In this document: positions 14,900-28,990 of the stretch, piece by piece
How positions within the stretch are numbered: position 1 is the first letter of the stretch
Layout of the letters: every line of letters starts with the position of its first letter
Assembly: GCA_930367205.1 (NCBI GenBank)
Contig: OV884015.1
Coordinates: 109,308,509-109,372,508 of the forward strand
Source: Acanthosoma haemorrhoidale
Taxonomy: Eukaryota > Arthropoda > Insecta > Hemiptera > Acanthosomatidae
Length of the DNA: 64,000 nucleotides
Reading direction: 5' to 3'
Translations under genes and position numbers: made by a program
Notes under the pieces: model-generated
Database searches by the model: none
What the model saw: only the letters and a program-made list of their open reading frames with translations
Told to the model about the DNA's origin: nothing

Positions 14900-17010
14900 A
14901 AATATAGTCAAAAAGCCAAATTTTTACGAAATAGCATGATTCGAAGCTGGAAACGTTAGCTCCTGCCACCTCATGATCTCCTGATACTAAAAGATCAAAA
15001 ATATAGTCAAAAAGCCAAATTTTTACGAAATAGCATGATTCGAAGCTGGAAACGTTAGCTCCTGCCACCTCATGATCTCCTGATACTAAAAGAACGAAAA
15101 TATAGTCAAAAAGCTAAATTTTGACGAAATAGCAGGATTGGCAGCAGGAATGTTAGCTCCTGCCACCTCATGATCTCCTGATACTAAAAGATCAAAAATA
15201 TAGTCAAAAAGCCGAAGTTTTACGAAAAAGCAGGATTTGAAGCTGGAAACGTTAGCTCCTGCGACCTCATGATCTCCTGATACTAAAAGAACGAAATTAT
15301 AGTCAAAAAGCCGATTTTTCACGAAATAGCAGGATTCGAACTGGAAAAAGATAGCTCCTTATGCCTTATGATCTCCTGATACTAATAGAATGAAATATAG
15401 TCAAAATGCCGAATTTGTACGAAATAGCAGGATTGAAAGATAAAACGTTAGCTCCTGCCACCTCATGATCTCCTGATACTAAACGAACGAAAATATAGTC
15501 AAAAAGCAAATTTTCTCTAAATAGCAGGATTCGGTGTTGGAAACGTTAGCTCCCACCACCTCATGATTTCCTTAAACTAAAAGAACGAAATTATAATAAA
15601 AAAACCGATTTTTTACGAAATAGCAGAATTCGAACCGGAAAAAGATAGCTCCTTCTGCCCTATGATCTCCTGATACTAATAGAATGAAATATAGTCAAAA
15701 TACCGAATTTGTACGAAATAGCGGGATTAGCAGCTAGAACGTTGGCTCCTGCCACCTCATGATCTCCTGATACTAAAAGAACGAATATATAGACAAAAAG
15801 CCGAATTTCTACGAAATAGAAGATTGGCAGCTAGAACGTTAGCTCCTTCCATTTTATGATCTCCTGATACTAAAAGAACGAATATATAGACAAAAAGCCG
15901 AATTTTTCCGAAATAGCAGGATTCAAAGATAAAACGTTAGCTCCTGCCACCTCATGATCTCCTGATACTAAAAGAACGAAAATATAGTCAAAATGCCGAT
16001 TTTTTCAAAATAGCAGGATTCAAAGCTGGAAACGTTAGCTCCTGCCACCTCATGATCTCCTGATACTAAAAGAACGAAAATGTAGTCAAAAACCGAACAT
16101 TAGAGAAATAGCAAGATTCGAGCCTGGAAACGTTAGCTCCCACCACCTCATGATCTCCTGATACTAAAAGAACGAAAATATAGTCAAAAAGCTAATTTTC
16201 TCTAAATAGCTGGATTCGAAGTTGGAATCGTTAGCTCCCACCACCTCATGATCTCCTGATACTAAAAGAACTAAACTATAGTCAAAAAACCGAACTTTTA
16301 CGAAATAGCAGGATTTGAACCGGAAAAAGATAGCTCCTTCTGCCTTATGATCTCCTGATACTAAAAGAACGAAAATATAGTCAAAAAACCAAACTTTTAC
16401 GAAATAGCAGGATTCGAACCGGAAAAAGATAGCTCCTACTGCCTTACGATCTCCTGATACTAATAGAATGAAATGTGGTCAAAATGCCGAATTTGTACGA
16501 AATAGCGGGATTAGCAGCTAGAACATTGGCTCCTGCCACCTCATGATCTCCTGATAGTAAAAGAACGAAAATATAGTCAAAAAGCACTACTTTTACGAAA
16601 TACCAGGATTGGCAGCTAGAACATTAGCTCCTGCTGCCTTATGATTTCCTGATACTAAAAGAACAAAAATATAGTCAAAAAGCCGAAGTTTTACGAAATA
16701 GCAGGATTTAAAGCTGGAAACGTTAGCTCCTGCGACCTCATGATCTCCTGATACTAAAAGAACGAAAATATAGTCAAAAAGCAAATTTTCTCTAAATAGC
16801 AGGATTCAAAGTTGGAAACGTTAACTCCTGCCACCTCATGATCTCCTGATACTAAACGAACGAAAATATAGTCAAAAACCGAATATTAGAGGAATAGCAG
16901 GATTCGAGCCCGGAAACGTTAGCTCCTACCACCTCATGGTCTCCTGATACTAAAAGAACAAAAATATAGTCAAAAAGCAAAATTTTTAAGAAATAACAGG
17001 ATTGGCAGCA
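14900..17010. repeat. Block repeated from about 6200-8280 (offset 8738 bp, 89 monomers)
   Basis: Landmarks 6348/15,086 and 7855/16,593 are both 8738 bp apart, with the same order of monomer classes between them. They include the rare units gaatcgttag, aaatgtggtc and cactacttttacg. A related offset of 9132 bp links 4615 with 13,747. Confidence 0.75.
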
Positions 17011-18560
17011 AGAATGTTAGCTCCTGTCGCCTTATGATTTCCTGATACTAAAAGAACGAAAATATAGTCAAAAAGCAAAATTTTGACGAAATAGCAGGAT
17101 TGCCAGCAAGAATGTTAGCTCCTGTCGCCTTATGATTTCCTGATACTAAAAGAACGAAAAAATAGTCAAAAAGCTAAATTTTGACGAAATAGCAGGATTG
17201 GCAGCAAGAATGTTAGCTCCTGTCGCCTTATGATTTCCTGATACTAAAAGAACGAAAATATAGTCAAAAAGCTAAATTTTGACGAAATAACAGGATTGGC
17301 AGCAAGAATGTTAGCTCCTGCCACCTCATGATCTCCTGATACTAAAAGAACGAAAATATAGTCAAAAAGCTAAATTTTGACGAAATAGCAGGATTGGCAG
17401 CAAGAATGTTAGCTCCTGTCGCCTTATGATTTCCTGATACTAAAAGAACGAAAATATAGTCAAAAAGCTAAATTTTGACGAAATAGCAGGATTGGCAGCA
17501 AGAATGTTAGCTCCTGTCGCCTTATGATTTCCTGATACTAAAAGAACGAAAATATAGTCAAAAAGCTAAATTTTGACGAAATACCAGGATTGGCAGCTAG
17601 AACATTAGCTCCTGCTGCCTTATGATTTCCTGATACTAAAAGAACAAAAATATAGTCAAAAAGCCGAAGTTTTACGAAATAGCAGGATTTAAAGCTGGAA
17701 ACGTTAGCTCCTGCGACCTCATGATCTCCTGATACTAAAAGAACGAAAATATAGTCAAAAAGCAAATTTTCTCTAAATAGCAGGATTCAAAGTTGGAAAC
17801 GTTAACTCCTGCCACCTCATGATCTCCTGATACTAAACGAACGAAAATATAGTCAAAAACCGAATATTAGAGGAATAGCAGGATTCGAGCCTGGAAACGT
17901 TAGCTCCTACCACCTCATGGTCTCCTGATACTAAAAGAACAAAAATATAGTCAAAAAGCAAAATTTTTAAGAAATAACAGGATTGGCAGCAAGAATGTTA
18001 GCTCCTGTCGCCTTATGATTTCCTGATACTAAAAGAACGAAAATATAGTCAAAAAGCAAAATTTTGACGAAATAGCAGGATTGCCAGCAAGAATGTTAGC
18101 TCCTGTCGCCTTATGATTTCCTGATACTAAAAGAACGAAAATATAGTCAAAAAGCTAAATTTTGACGAAATAGCAGGATTGGCAGCAAGAATGTTAGCTC
18201 CTGTCGCCTTATGATTTCCTGATACTAAAAGAACGAAAATATAGTCAAAAAGCTAAATTTTGACGAAATAACAGGATTGGCAGCAAGAATGTTAGCTCCT
18301 GCCACCTCATGATCTCCTGATACTAAAAGAACGAAAATATAGTCAAAAAGCTAAATTTTGACGAAATAGCAGGATTGGCAGCAAGAATGTTAGCTCCTGT
18401 CGCCTTATGATTTCCTGATACTAAAAGAACGAAAATATAGTCAAAAAGCTAAATTTTGACGAAATAGCAGGATTGGCAGCAAGAATGTTAGCTCCTGTCG
18501 CCTTATGATTTCCTGATACTAAAAGAACGAAAATATAGTCAAAAAGCTAAATTTTGACGA
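16590..18560. repeat. Tandem duplication of a 10-monomer block (981 bp)
   Basis: The rare unit with gattgccagcaag occurs at 17,099 and again at 18,080, 981 bp apart, with the same neighbours in the same order. The second block starts in a chimeric monomer near 17,565-17,585. There the common left part ctaaattttgacgaaata is joined to the ccaggattggcagctagaac core that elsewhere (7855, 16,593) follows cactacttttacg. Confidence 0.82.
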
Positions 18561-21500
18561 AATAGCAGGATTGGCAGCAAGAATGTTAGCTCCTGTCGCC
18601 TTATGATTTCCTGATACTAAAAGAACGAAAATATAGTCAAAAAGCTAAATTTTGAAGAAATAGCAGGATTGGCAGCAAGAATGTTAGCTCCTGTCGCCTT
18701 ATGATTTCCTGATACTAAAAGAACGAAAATATAGTCAAAAAGCCGAATTTTTACGAAATAGCAGGATTCAAAGATAAAACGTTAGCTCCTGCCACCTCAT
18801 GATCTCCTGATACTAAAAGAACGAAAATATAGTCAAAAAGCTAAATTTTGACGAAATAACAGGATTGGCAGCAAGAATGTTAGCTCCTGCCACCTCATGA
18901 TCTCCTGATACTAAAAGAACGAAAATATAGTCAAAAAGCTAAATTTTGACGAAATAACAGGATTGGCAGCAAGAATGTTAGCTTCTGCCACCTCATGATC
19001 TCCTGATACTAAAAGAACGAAAATATTTTCAAAAAGCTAAATTTTGACGAAATAACAGGATTGGCTGCAAGAATGTTAGCTCCTGCCACCTCATGATCTC
19101 CTGATACTAAAAGAACGAAAATATAGTCAAAAAGCTAAATTTTGACGAAATAACAGGATTGGCAGCAAGAATGTTAGCTCCTGCCACCTTATGATCTCCT
19201 GACACTAAAAGAACGAAAATATAGTCAAAAAGCCGAATTTTTACGAAATAGCAGGATTCAAAGATAAAACGTTAGCTCCTGCCACCTCATGATCTCCTGA
19301 TACTAAAAGAACGAAAATATAGTCAAAAAGCCGAAGTTTTACGAAATAGCAGGATTTGAAGCTGGAAACGTAAGCTCCTGCGACCTCATGATCTTCTGAT
19401 ACTAAAAGAACGAAAATATAGTCAAAAAGCTAAATTTTGACGAAATAGCAGGATTCGAAGTTGGAAACGTTAGCTCCTGCCACCTCATGATCTCCTGATA
19501 CTAAAAGTACGAAAATATAGTCAAAAAGCTAAATTTTGACGAAATAACAGGATTGGCAGCAAGAATGTTAGCTCCTGCCACCTCATGATTTCCTGATACT
19601 AAAAGAACGAATATATATACAAAAAGCCGAATTTTTACGAAATAACAGGATTGGCAGCAAGAATGTTAGCTCCTGCCACCTCATGATCTCCTGATACTAA
19701 AAGAACGAATATATAGGCAAAAAGTCGAATTTTTACGAAATAGCAGGATTCAAAGATAAAACGTTAGCTCCTGCCACCTCATGATCTCCTGATACTAAAA
19801 GATCAAAAATATAGTCAAAAAGCCGAAGTTTTACGAAATAGCAGGATTCGAAGTTGGAAACGTTAGCTCCTGCCACCTCATGATCTCCTGATACTAAAAG
19901 TACGAAAATATAGTCAAAAAGCTAAATTTTGACGAAATAACAGGATTGGCAGCAAGAATGTTAGCTCCTGCCACCTCATGATTTCCTGATACTAAAAGAA
20001 CGAATATATAGACAAAAAGCCGAATTTTTACGAAATAGCAGGATTTAAAGATAAAACGTTAGCTCCTGCCACCTCATGATCTCCTGATACTAAAAGATCA
20101 AAAATATAGTCAAAAAGCCGAAGTTTTACGAAATAGCAGGATTTGAAGCTGGAAACGTAAGCTTCTGCGACCTCATGATCTCCTGATACTAAAAGAACGA
20201 AAATATAGTCAAAAAGCAAATTTTCTCTAAATAGCAGGATTCGAAGTTGGAAACGTTAGCTCCTGCCACCTCATGATCTCCTGATACTAAACGAACGAAA
20301 ATATAGTCAAAAACCGAACATTAGAGAAATAACAGGATTTGAGCCTGGAAACGTTAGCTCCTACCACCTCATGATCTCCTGATACTAAAAGAACGAAAAT
20401 ATAGTCAAAAAGCTAAATTTTGACGAAATAGCAGGATTGGCAGCAAGAATTTTAGCTCCTGCCACCTCATGATCTCCTGATACTAAAAGAACGAAAATAT
20501 AGTCAAAAAGCTAAATTTTGACGAAATAACAGGATTGGCAGCAAGAATGTTAGCTCCTGCCACCTCATGATCTCCTGATACTAAAAGAACGAATATATAG
20601 GCAAAAAGCCGAATTTTTACGAAATAGCAGGATTCAAAGATAAAACGTTAGCTCCTGCCACCTCATAATCTCCTGATACTAAAAGATCAAAAATATAGTC
20701 AAAAAGCCGAAGTTTTACGAAATAGCAGGATTTGAAGCTGGAAACGTAAGCTCCTGCGACCTCATGATCTCCTGATACTAAAAGAACGAAAATATAGTCA
20801 AAAAGCTAAATTTTGACGAAATAGCAGGATTCGAAGTTGGAAACGTTAGCTCCTGCCACCTCATGATCTCCTGATACTAAAAGTACGAAAATATAGTCAA
20901 AAAGCTAAATTTTGACGAAATAACAGGATTGGCAGCAAGAATGTTAGCTCCTGCCACCTCATGATTTCCTGATACTAAAAGAACGAATATATAGACAAAA
21001 AGCCAAATTTTTACGAAATAGCAGGATTCAAAGATAAAACGTTAGCTCCTGCCACCTCATGATCTCCTGATACTAAAAGATCAAAAATATAGTCAAAAAG
21101 CCGAAGTTTTACGAAATAGCAGGATTTGAAGCTGGAAACGTAAGCTCCTGCGACCTCATGATCTCCTGATACTAAAAGAACGAAAATATAGTCAAAAAGC
21201 AAATTTTCTCTAAATAGCAGGATTCGAAGTTGGAAACGTTAGCTCCTGCCACCTCATGATCTCCTGATACTAAACGAACGAAAATATAGTCAAAAACCGA
21301 ACATTAGAGAAATAGCTGGATTTGAGCCTGGAAACGTTAGCTCCTACCACCTCATGATCTCCTGATACTAAAAGAACAAAAATATAGTCAAAAAGCGAAA
21401 TTTTTAAGAAATAACAGGATTTGCAGCAAAAATGTTAGCTCCTGCCGCCTCATGATATCCTGATAGTAAAAGGACCAAAATATAGTCAAAAAGCCGAACT

Positions 21501-22229
21501 TTTACGAAATAGCAGGATTGGCAGCTAGAACGTTAGCTCCTGCCACCTCATGATTTCCTGATACTAAAAGATCAAAAATATAGTCAGAAAGCCGAAGTTT
21601 TACGAAATAGCAGGATTTGAAGCTGGAAACGTAAGCTCCTGCGACCTCATGATCTCCTGATACTAAAAGAACGAAAATATAGTCAAAAAGCTAAATTTTG
21701 ACGAAATAACAGGATTGGCAGCAAGAATGTTAGCTCCTGCCACCTCATGATTTCCTGATACTAAAAGAACGAATATATAGACAAAAAGCCGAATTTTTAC
21801 GAAATAGCAGGATTCAAAGATAAAACGTTAGCTCCTGCCACCTCATGATCTCCTGATACTAAAAGATCAAAAATATAGTCAAAAAGCCGAAGTTTTACGA
21901 AATAGCAGGATTTGAAGCTGGAAACGTAAGCTCCTGTGACCTCATGATCTCCTGATACTAAAAGAACGAAAATATAGTCAAAAAGCAAATTTTCTCTAAA
22001 TAGCAGGATTCGAAGTTGGAAACGTTAGCTCCTGCGACCTCATGATCTCCTGATACTAAAAGAACGAAAATATAGTCAAAAAGCTAAATTTTTACGAAAT
22101 AACAGGATTGGCAGCAAGAATGTTAGCTCCTGCCACCTCATGATCTCCTGATACTAAAAGAACGAATATATAGGCAAAAAGCCGAATTTTTACGAAATAG
22201 CAGGATTCAAAGATAAAACGTTAGCTCCT

Positions 22230-25200
22230 GCCACCCCATGATCTCCTGATACTAAACGAACGAAAATATAGTCAAAAACCGAATATTAGAGAAATAGCAG
22301 GATTCGAGCCTGGAAACGTTAGCTCCTACCACCTCATGGTCTCCTGATACTAAAAGAACAAAAATATAGTCAAAAAGCCAAATTTTTAAGAAATAACAGG
22401 ATTCGTAGCAAGAATGTTAGCTCCAGCCGCCTCATGATCTCCTGATAGTAAAAGGACCAAAATATAGTCAAAAAGCCGAACTTTTACGAAATAGCAGGAT
22501 TGGCAGCTAGAACGTTAGCTCCTGCCACCTTATGATCTCCTGATACTAAAAGAACGAATATATAGACAAAAAGCCGAATTTCTACGAAATAGAAGATTGG
22601 CAGCTAGAACGTTAGCTCCTTCCACCTTATGATCTCCTGATACTAAAAGAACGAATATATAGACAAAAAGCCGAATTTTTACGAAATAGCGGGATTCAAA
22701 GATAAAACGTTAGCTCCTGCCACCTCATGATCTCCTGATACTAAAAGATCAAAAATATAGTCAAAAAGCCGAACTTTTACGAAATAGCAGGATTCGAACC
22801 GGAAAAAGATAGCTCCTTCTGCCTTATGATCTCCTGATACTAATAGAATGAAATATAGTCAAAATGCCGAATTTGTACGAAATATCAGAATTGGCAGCTA
22901 GAACATTAGCTCCTGCCACCTTATGATCTCCTGATACTAAAAGAACGATAAAATAGACAAAAAGCTAAATTTTGACGAAATAACAGGATTGGCAGCAAGA
23001 ATGTTAGCTCCTGCCGCCTCATGATCTCCTGATAATAAAAGAACGAAAATATAGTCAAAAAGCCTAATTTTCACGAAATTGCATGATTTGAAGCTGTAAA
23101 CATTAGCTCCTGCCGCCTTATGATCTCCTGATACTAAAAGGACGAAAATATAGTCAAAAAGCCAAATTTTTACGAAATAGCATGATTCGAAGCTGGAAAC
23201 GTTAGCTCCTGCCACCTCATGATCTCCTGATACTAAAAGATCAAAAATATAGTCAAAAAGCCAAATTTTTACGAAATAGCATGATTCGAAGCTGGAAACG
23301 TTAGCTCCTGCCACCTCATGATCTCCTGATACTAAAAGAACGAAAATATAGTCAAAAAGCTAAATTTTGACGAAATAACAGGATTGGCAGCAAGAATGTT
23401 AGCTCCTGCCACCTCATGATCTCCTGATACTAAAAGATCAAAAATATAGTCAAAAAGCCGAAGTTTTACGAAAAAGCAGGATTTGAAGCTGGAAACGTTA
23501 GCTCCTGCGACCTCATGATCTCCTGATACTAAAAGAACGAAATTATAGTCAAAAAGCCGATTTTTCACGAAATAGCAGGATTCGAACTGGAAAAAGATAG
23601 CTCCTTATGCCTTATGATCTCCTGATACTAATAGAATGAAATATAGTCAAAATGCCGAATTTGTACGAAATAGCAGGATTGAAAGATAAAACGTTAGCTC
23701 CTGCCACCTCATGATCTCCTGATACTAAACGAACGAAAATATAGTCAAAAAGCAAATTTTCTCTAAATAGCAGGATTCGGTGTTGGAAACGTTAGCTCCC
23801 ACCACCTCATGATTTCCTGAAACTAAAAGAACGAAATTATAATAAAAAAACCGATTTTTTACGAAATAGCAGGATTCGAACCGGAAAAAGATAGCTCCTT
23901 CTGCCCTATGATCTCCTGATACTAATAGAATGAAATATAGTCAAAATACCGAATTTGTACGAAATAGCGGGATTAGCAGCTAGAACGTTGGCTCCTGCCA
24001 CCTCATGATCTCCTGATACTAAAAGAACGAATATATAGACAAAAAGCCGAATTTTTCCGAAATAGCAGGATTCAAAGATAAAACGTTAGCTCCTGCCACC
24101 TCATGATCTCCTGATACTAAAAGAACGAAAATATAGTCAAAATGCCGATTTTTTCAAAATAGCAGGATTCAAAGCTGGAAACGTTAGCTCCTGCCACCTC
24201 ATGATCTCCTGATACTAAAAGAACGAAAATGTAGTCAAAAACCGAACATTAGAGAAATAGCAAGATTCGAGCCTGGAAACGTTAGCTCCCACCACCTCAT
24301 GATCTCCTGATACTAAAAGAACGAAAATATAGTCAAAAAGCAAATTTTCTCTAAATAGCAGGATTCGATGTTGGAAACGTTAGCTCCCACCACCTCATGA
24401 TCTCCTGATACTAAAAGAACGAAATTATAGTAAAAAAACCGAACTTTTACGAAATAGCAGGATTCAAACCGGAAAAAGATAGCTCCTTCTGCCTTATGAT
24501 CTCCTGATACTAATAGAATGAAATATAGTCAAAATGCCGAATTTGTACGAAATAGCGGGATTAGCAGCTAGAACGTTGGCTCCTGCCACCTCATGATCTC
24601 CTGATAGTAAAAGAACGAATATATAGACAAAAAGCCGAATTTTTACGAAATAGCAGGATTGAAAGATAAAACGTTAGCTCCTGCCACCTCATGATCTCCT
24701 GATACTAAAAGATCAAAAATATAGTCAAAAAGCCGAAGTTTTACGAAATAGCAGGATTTGAAGCTGGAAACGTTAGCTCCTGCAACCTCATGATCTCCTG
24801 ATACTAAAAGAACGAAAATATAGTCAAAAAGCAAATTTTCTCTAAATAGCAGGATTCAAAGTTGGAAACGTTAACTCCTGCCACCCCATGATCTCCTGAT
24901 ACTAAACGAACGAAAATATAGTCAAAAACCGAATATTAGAGAAATAGCAGGATTCGAGCCTGGAAACGTTAGCTCCTACCACCTCATGGTCTCCTGATAC
25001 TAAAAGAACAAAAATATAGTCAAAAAGCCAAATTTTTAAGAAATAACAGGATTCGTAGCAAGAATGTTAGCTCCAGCCGCCTCATGATCTCCTGATAGTA
25101 AAAGGACCAAAATATAGTCAAAAAGCCGAACTTTTACGAAATAGCAGGATTGGCAGCTAGAACGTTAGCTCCTGCCACCTTATGATCTCCTGATACTAAA

Positions 25201-28200
25201 AGAACGAATATATAGACAAAAAGCCGAATTTCTACGAAATAGAAGATTGGCAGCTAGAACGTTAGCTCCTTCCACCTTATGATCTCCTGATACTAAAAGA
25301 ACGAATATATAGACAAAAAGCCGAATTTTTACGAAATAGCGGGATTCAAAGATAAAACGTTAGCTCCTGCCACCTCATGATCTCCTGATACTAAAAGAAC
25401 GAAAATATAGTCAAAAAGCCGAACTTTTACGAAATAGCAGGATTCGAACCGGAAAAAGATAGCTCCTTCTGCCTTATGATCTCCTGATACTAATAGAATG
25501 AAATATAGTCAAAATGCCGAATTTGTACGAAATATCAGAATTGGCAGCTAGAACATTAGCTCCTGCCACCTTATGATCTCCTGATACTAAAAGAACGATA
25601 AAATAGACAAAAAGCTAAATTTTGACGAAATAACAGGATTGGCAGCAAGAATGTTAGCTCCTGCCGCCTCATGATCTCCTGATAATAAAAGAACGAAAAT
25701 ATAGTCAAAAAGCCTAATTTTCACGAAATTGCATGATTTGAAGCTGTAAACATTAGCTCCTGCCGCCTTATGATCTCCTGATACTAAAAGGACGAAAATA
25801 TAGTCAAAAAGCCAAATTTTTACGAAATAGCATGATTCGAAGCTGGAAACGTTAGCTCCTGCCACCTCATGATCTCCTGATACTAAAAGATCAAAAATAT
25901 AGTCAAAAAGCCAAATTTTTACGAAATAGCATGATTCGAAGCTGGAAACGTTAGCTCCTGCCACCTCATGATCTCCTGATACTAAAAGAACGAAAATATA
26001 GTCAAAAAGCTAAATTTTGACGAAATAGCAGGATTGGCAGCAAGAATGTTAGCTCCTGCCACCTCATGATCTCCTGATACTAAAAGATCAAAAATATAGT
26101 CAAAAAGCCGAAGTTTTACGAAAAAGCAGGATTTGAAGCTGGAAACGTTAGCTCCTGCGACCTCATGATCTCCTGATACTAAAAGAACGAAATTATAGTC
26201 AAAAAGCCGATTTTTCACGAAATAGCAGGATTCGAACTGGAAAAAGATAGCTCCTTATGCCTTATGATCTCCTGATACTAATAGAATGAAATATAGTCAA
26301 AATGCCGAATTTGTACGAAATAGCAGGATTGAAAGATAAAACGTTAGCTCCTGCCACCTCATGATCTCCTGATACTAAACGAACGAAAATATAGTCAAAA
26401 AGCAAATTTTCTCTAAATAGCAGGATTCGGTGTTGGAAACGTTAGCTCCCACCACCTCATGATTTCCTGAAACTAAAAGAACGAAATTATAATAAAAAAA
26501 CCGATTTTTTACGAAATAGCAGGATTCGAACCGGAAAAAGATAGCTCCTTCTGCCCTATGATCTCCTGATACTAATAGAATGAAATATAGTCAAAATACC
26601 GAATTTGTACGAAATAGCGGGATTAGCAGCTAGAACGTTGGCTCCTGCCACCTCATGATCTCCTGATACTAAAAGAACGAATATATAGACAAAAAGCCGA
26701 ATTTTTCCGAAATAGCAGGATTCAAAGATAAAACGTTAGCTCCTGCCACCTCATGATCTCCTGATACTAAAAGAACGAAAATATAGTCAAAATGCCGATT
26801 TTTTCAAAATAGCAGGATTCAAAGCTGGAAACGTTAGCTCCTGCCACCTCATGATCTCCTGATACTAAAAGAACGAAAATGTAGTCAAAAACCGAACATT
26901 AGAGAAATAGCAAGATTCGAGCCTGGAAACGTTAGCTCCCACCACCTCATGATCTCCTGATACTAAAAGAACGAAAATATAGTCAAAAAGCAAATTTTCT
27001 CTAAATAGCAGGATTCGATGTTGGAAACGTTAGCTCCCACCACCTCATGATCTCCTGATACTAAAAGAACGAAATTATAGTAAAAAAACCGAACTTTTAC
27101 GAAATAGCAGGATTCAAACCGGAAAAAGATAGCTCCTTCTGCCTTATGATCTCCTGATACTAATAGAATGAAATATAGTCAAAATGCCGAATTTGTACGA
27201 AATAGCGGGATTAGCAGCTAGAACGTTGGCTCCTGCCACCTCATGATCTCCTGATAGTAAAAGAACGAATATATAGACAAAAAGCCGAATTTTTACGAAA
27301 TAGCAGGATTGAAAGATAAAACGTTAGCTCCTGCCACCTCATGATCTCCTGATACTAAAAGATCAAAAATATAGTCAAAAAGCCGAAGTTTTACGAAATA
27401 GCAGGATTTGAAGCTGGAAACGTTAGCTCCTGCAACCTCATGATCTCCTGATACTAAAAGAACGAAAATATAGTCAAAAAGCAAATTTTCTCTAAATAGC
27501 AGGATTCAAAGTTGGAAACGTTAACTCCTGCCACCCCATGATCTCCTGATACTAAACGAACGAAAATATAGTCAAAAACCGAATATTAGAGAAATAGCAG
27601 GATTCGAGCCTGGAAACGTTAGCTCCTACCACCTCATGGTCTCCTGATACTAAAAGAACAAAAATATAGTCAAAAAGCCAAATTTTTAAGAAATAACAGG
27701 ATTCGTAGCAAGAATGTTAGCTCCAGCCGCCTCATGATCTCCTGATAGTAAAAGGACCAAAATATAGTCAAAAAGCCGAACTTTTACGAAATAGCAGGAT
27801 TGGCAGCTAGAACGTTAGCTCCTGCCACCTTATGATCTCCTGATACTAAAAGAACGAATATATAGACAAAAAGCCGAATTTCTACGAAATAGAAGATTGG
27901 CAGCTAGAACGTTAGCTCCTTCCACCTTATGATCTCCTGATACTAAAAGAACGAATATATAGACAAAAAGCCGAATTTTTACGAAATAGCGGGATTCAAA
28001 GATAAAACGTTAGCTCCTGCCACCTCATGATCTCCTGATACTAAACGAACGAAAATATAGTCAAAAAGCCGAACTTTTACGAAATAGCAGGATTCGAACC
28101 GGAAAAAGATAGCTCCTTCTGCCTTATGATCTCCTGATACTAATAGAATGAAATATAGTCAAAATGCCGAATTTGTACGAAATATCAGAATTGGCAGCTA

Positions 28201-28990
28201 GAACATTAGCTCCTGCCACCTTATGATCTCCTGATACTAAAAGAACGATAAAATAGACAAAAAGCTAAATTTTGACGAAATAACAGGATTGGCAGCAAGA
28301 ATGTTAGCTCCTGCCGCCTCATGATCTCCTGATAATAAAAGAACGAAAATATAGTCAAAAAGCCTAATTTTCACGAAATTGCATGATTTGAAGCTGTAAA
28401 CATTAGCTCCTGCCGCCTTATGATCTCCTGATACTAAAAGGACGAAAATATAGTCAAAAAGCCAAATTTTTACGAAATAGCATGATTCGAAGCTGGAAAC
28501 GTTAGCTCCTGCCACCTCATGATCTCCTGATACTAAAAGATCAAAAATATAGTCAAAAAGCCAAATTTTTACGAAATAGCATGATTCGAAGCTGGAAACG
28601 TTAGCTCCTGCCACCTCATGATCTCCTGATACTAAAAGAACGAAAATATAGTCAAAAAGCTAAATTTTGACGAAATAGCAGGATTGGCAGCAAGAATGTT
28701 AGCTCCTGCCACCTCATGATCTCCTGATACTAAAAGATCAAAAATATAGTCAAAAAGCCGAAGTTTTACGAAAAAGCAGGATTTGAAGCTGGAAACGTTA
28801 GCTCCTGCGACCTCATGATCTCCTGATACTAAAAGAACGAAATTATAGTCAAAAAGCCGATTTTTCACGAAATAGCAGGATTCGAACTGGAAAAAGATAG
28901 CTCCTTATGCCTTATGATCTCCTGATACTAATAGAATGAAATATAGTCAAAATGCCGAATTTGTACGAAATAGCAGGATTGAAAGATAAA
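22230..28990. repeat. Higher-order repeat of 27 monomers (2650 bp), about 2.5 tandem copies
   Basis: Matching landmarks repeat exactly 2650 bp apart: 22,937, 25,587 and 28,237; 23,332, 25,982 and 28,632; 24,643 and 27,293. The first copy begins inside a chimeric monomer between about 22,205 and 22,235, where a caaagataaaacg unit continues as ccaccccatg. The unit lacks a ccgaatttctacg monomer that is present at about 15,800 and 29,350. This points to an unequal exchange between neighbouring similar monomers as the origin. Confidence 0.85.

Larger units (their letters stand above)
12970..22225. repeat. Large block duplication, copy 1 (offset about 13,546 bp)
   Basis: About 9.3 kb of the array is repeated almost base for base at 26,516-35,775. 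Landmark pairs are 13,747/27,293, 14,691/28,237, 15,086/28,632 and 16,593/30,139 (offset 13,546), then 20,028/33,576, 21,011/34,559 and 21,797/35,345 (offset 13,548). Between the two offset groups, copy 1 carries eight extra monomers near 17,000-18,500. Copy 2 carries a compensating eight-monomer duplication near 32,090-33,460. Confidence 0.85.
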
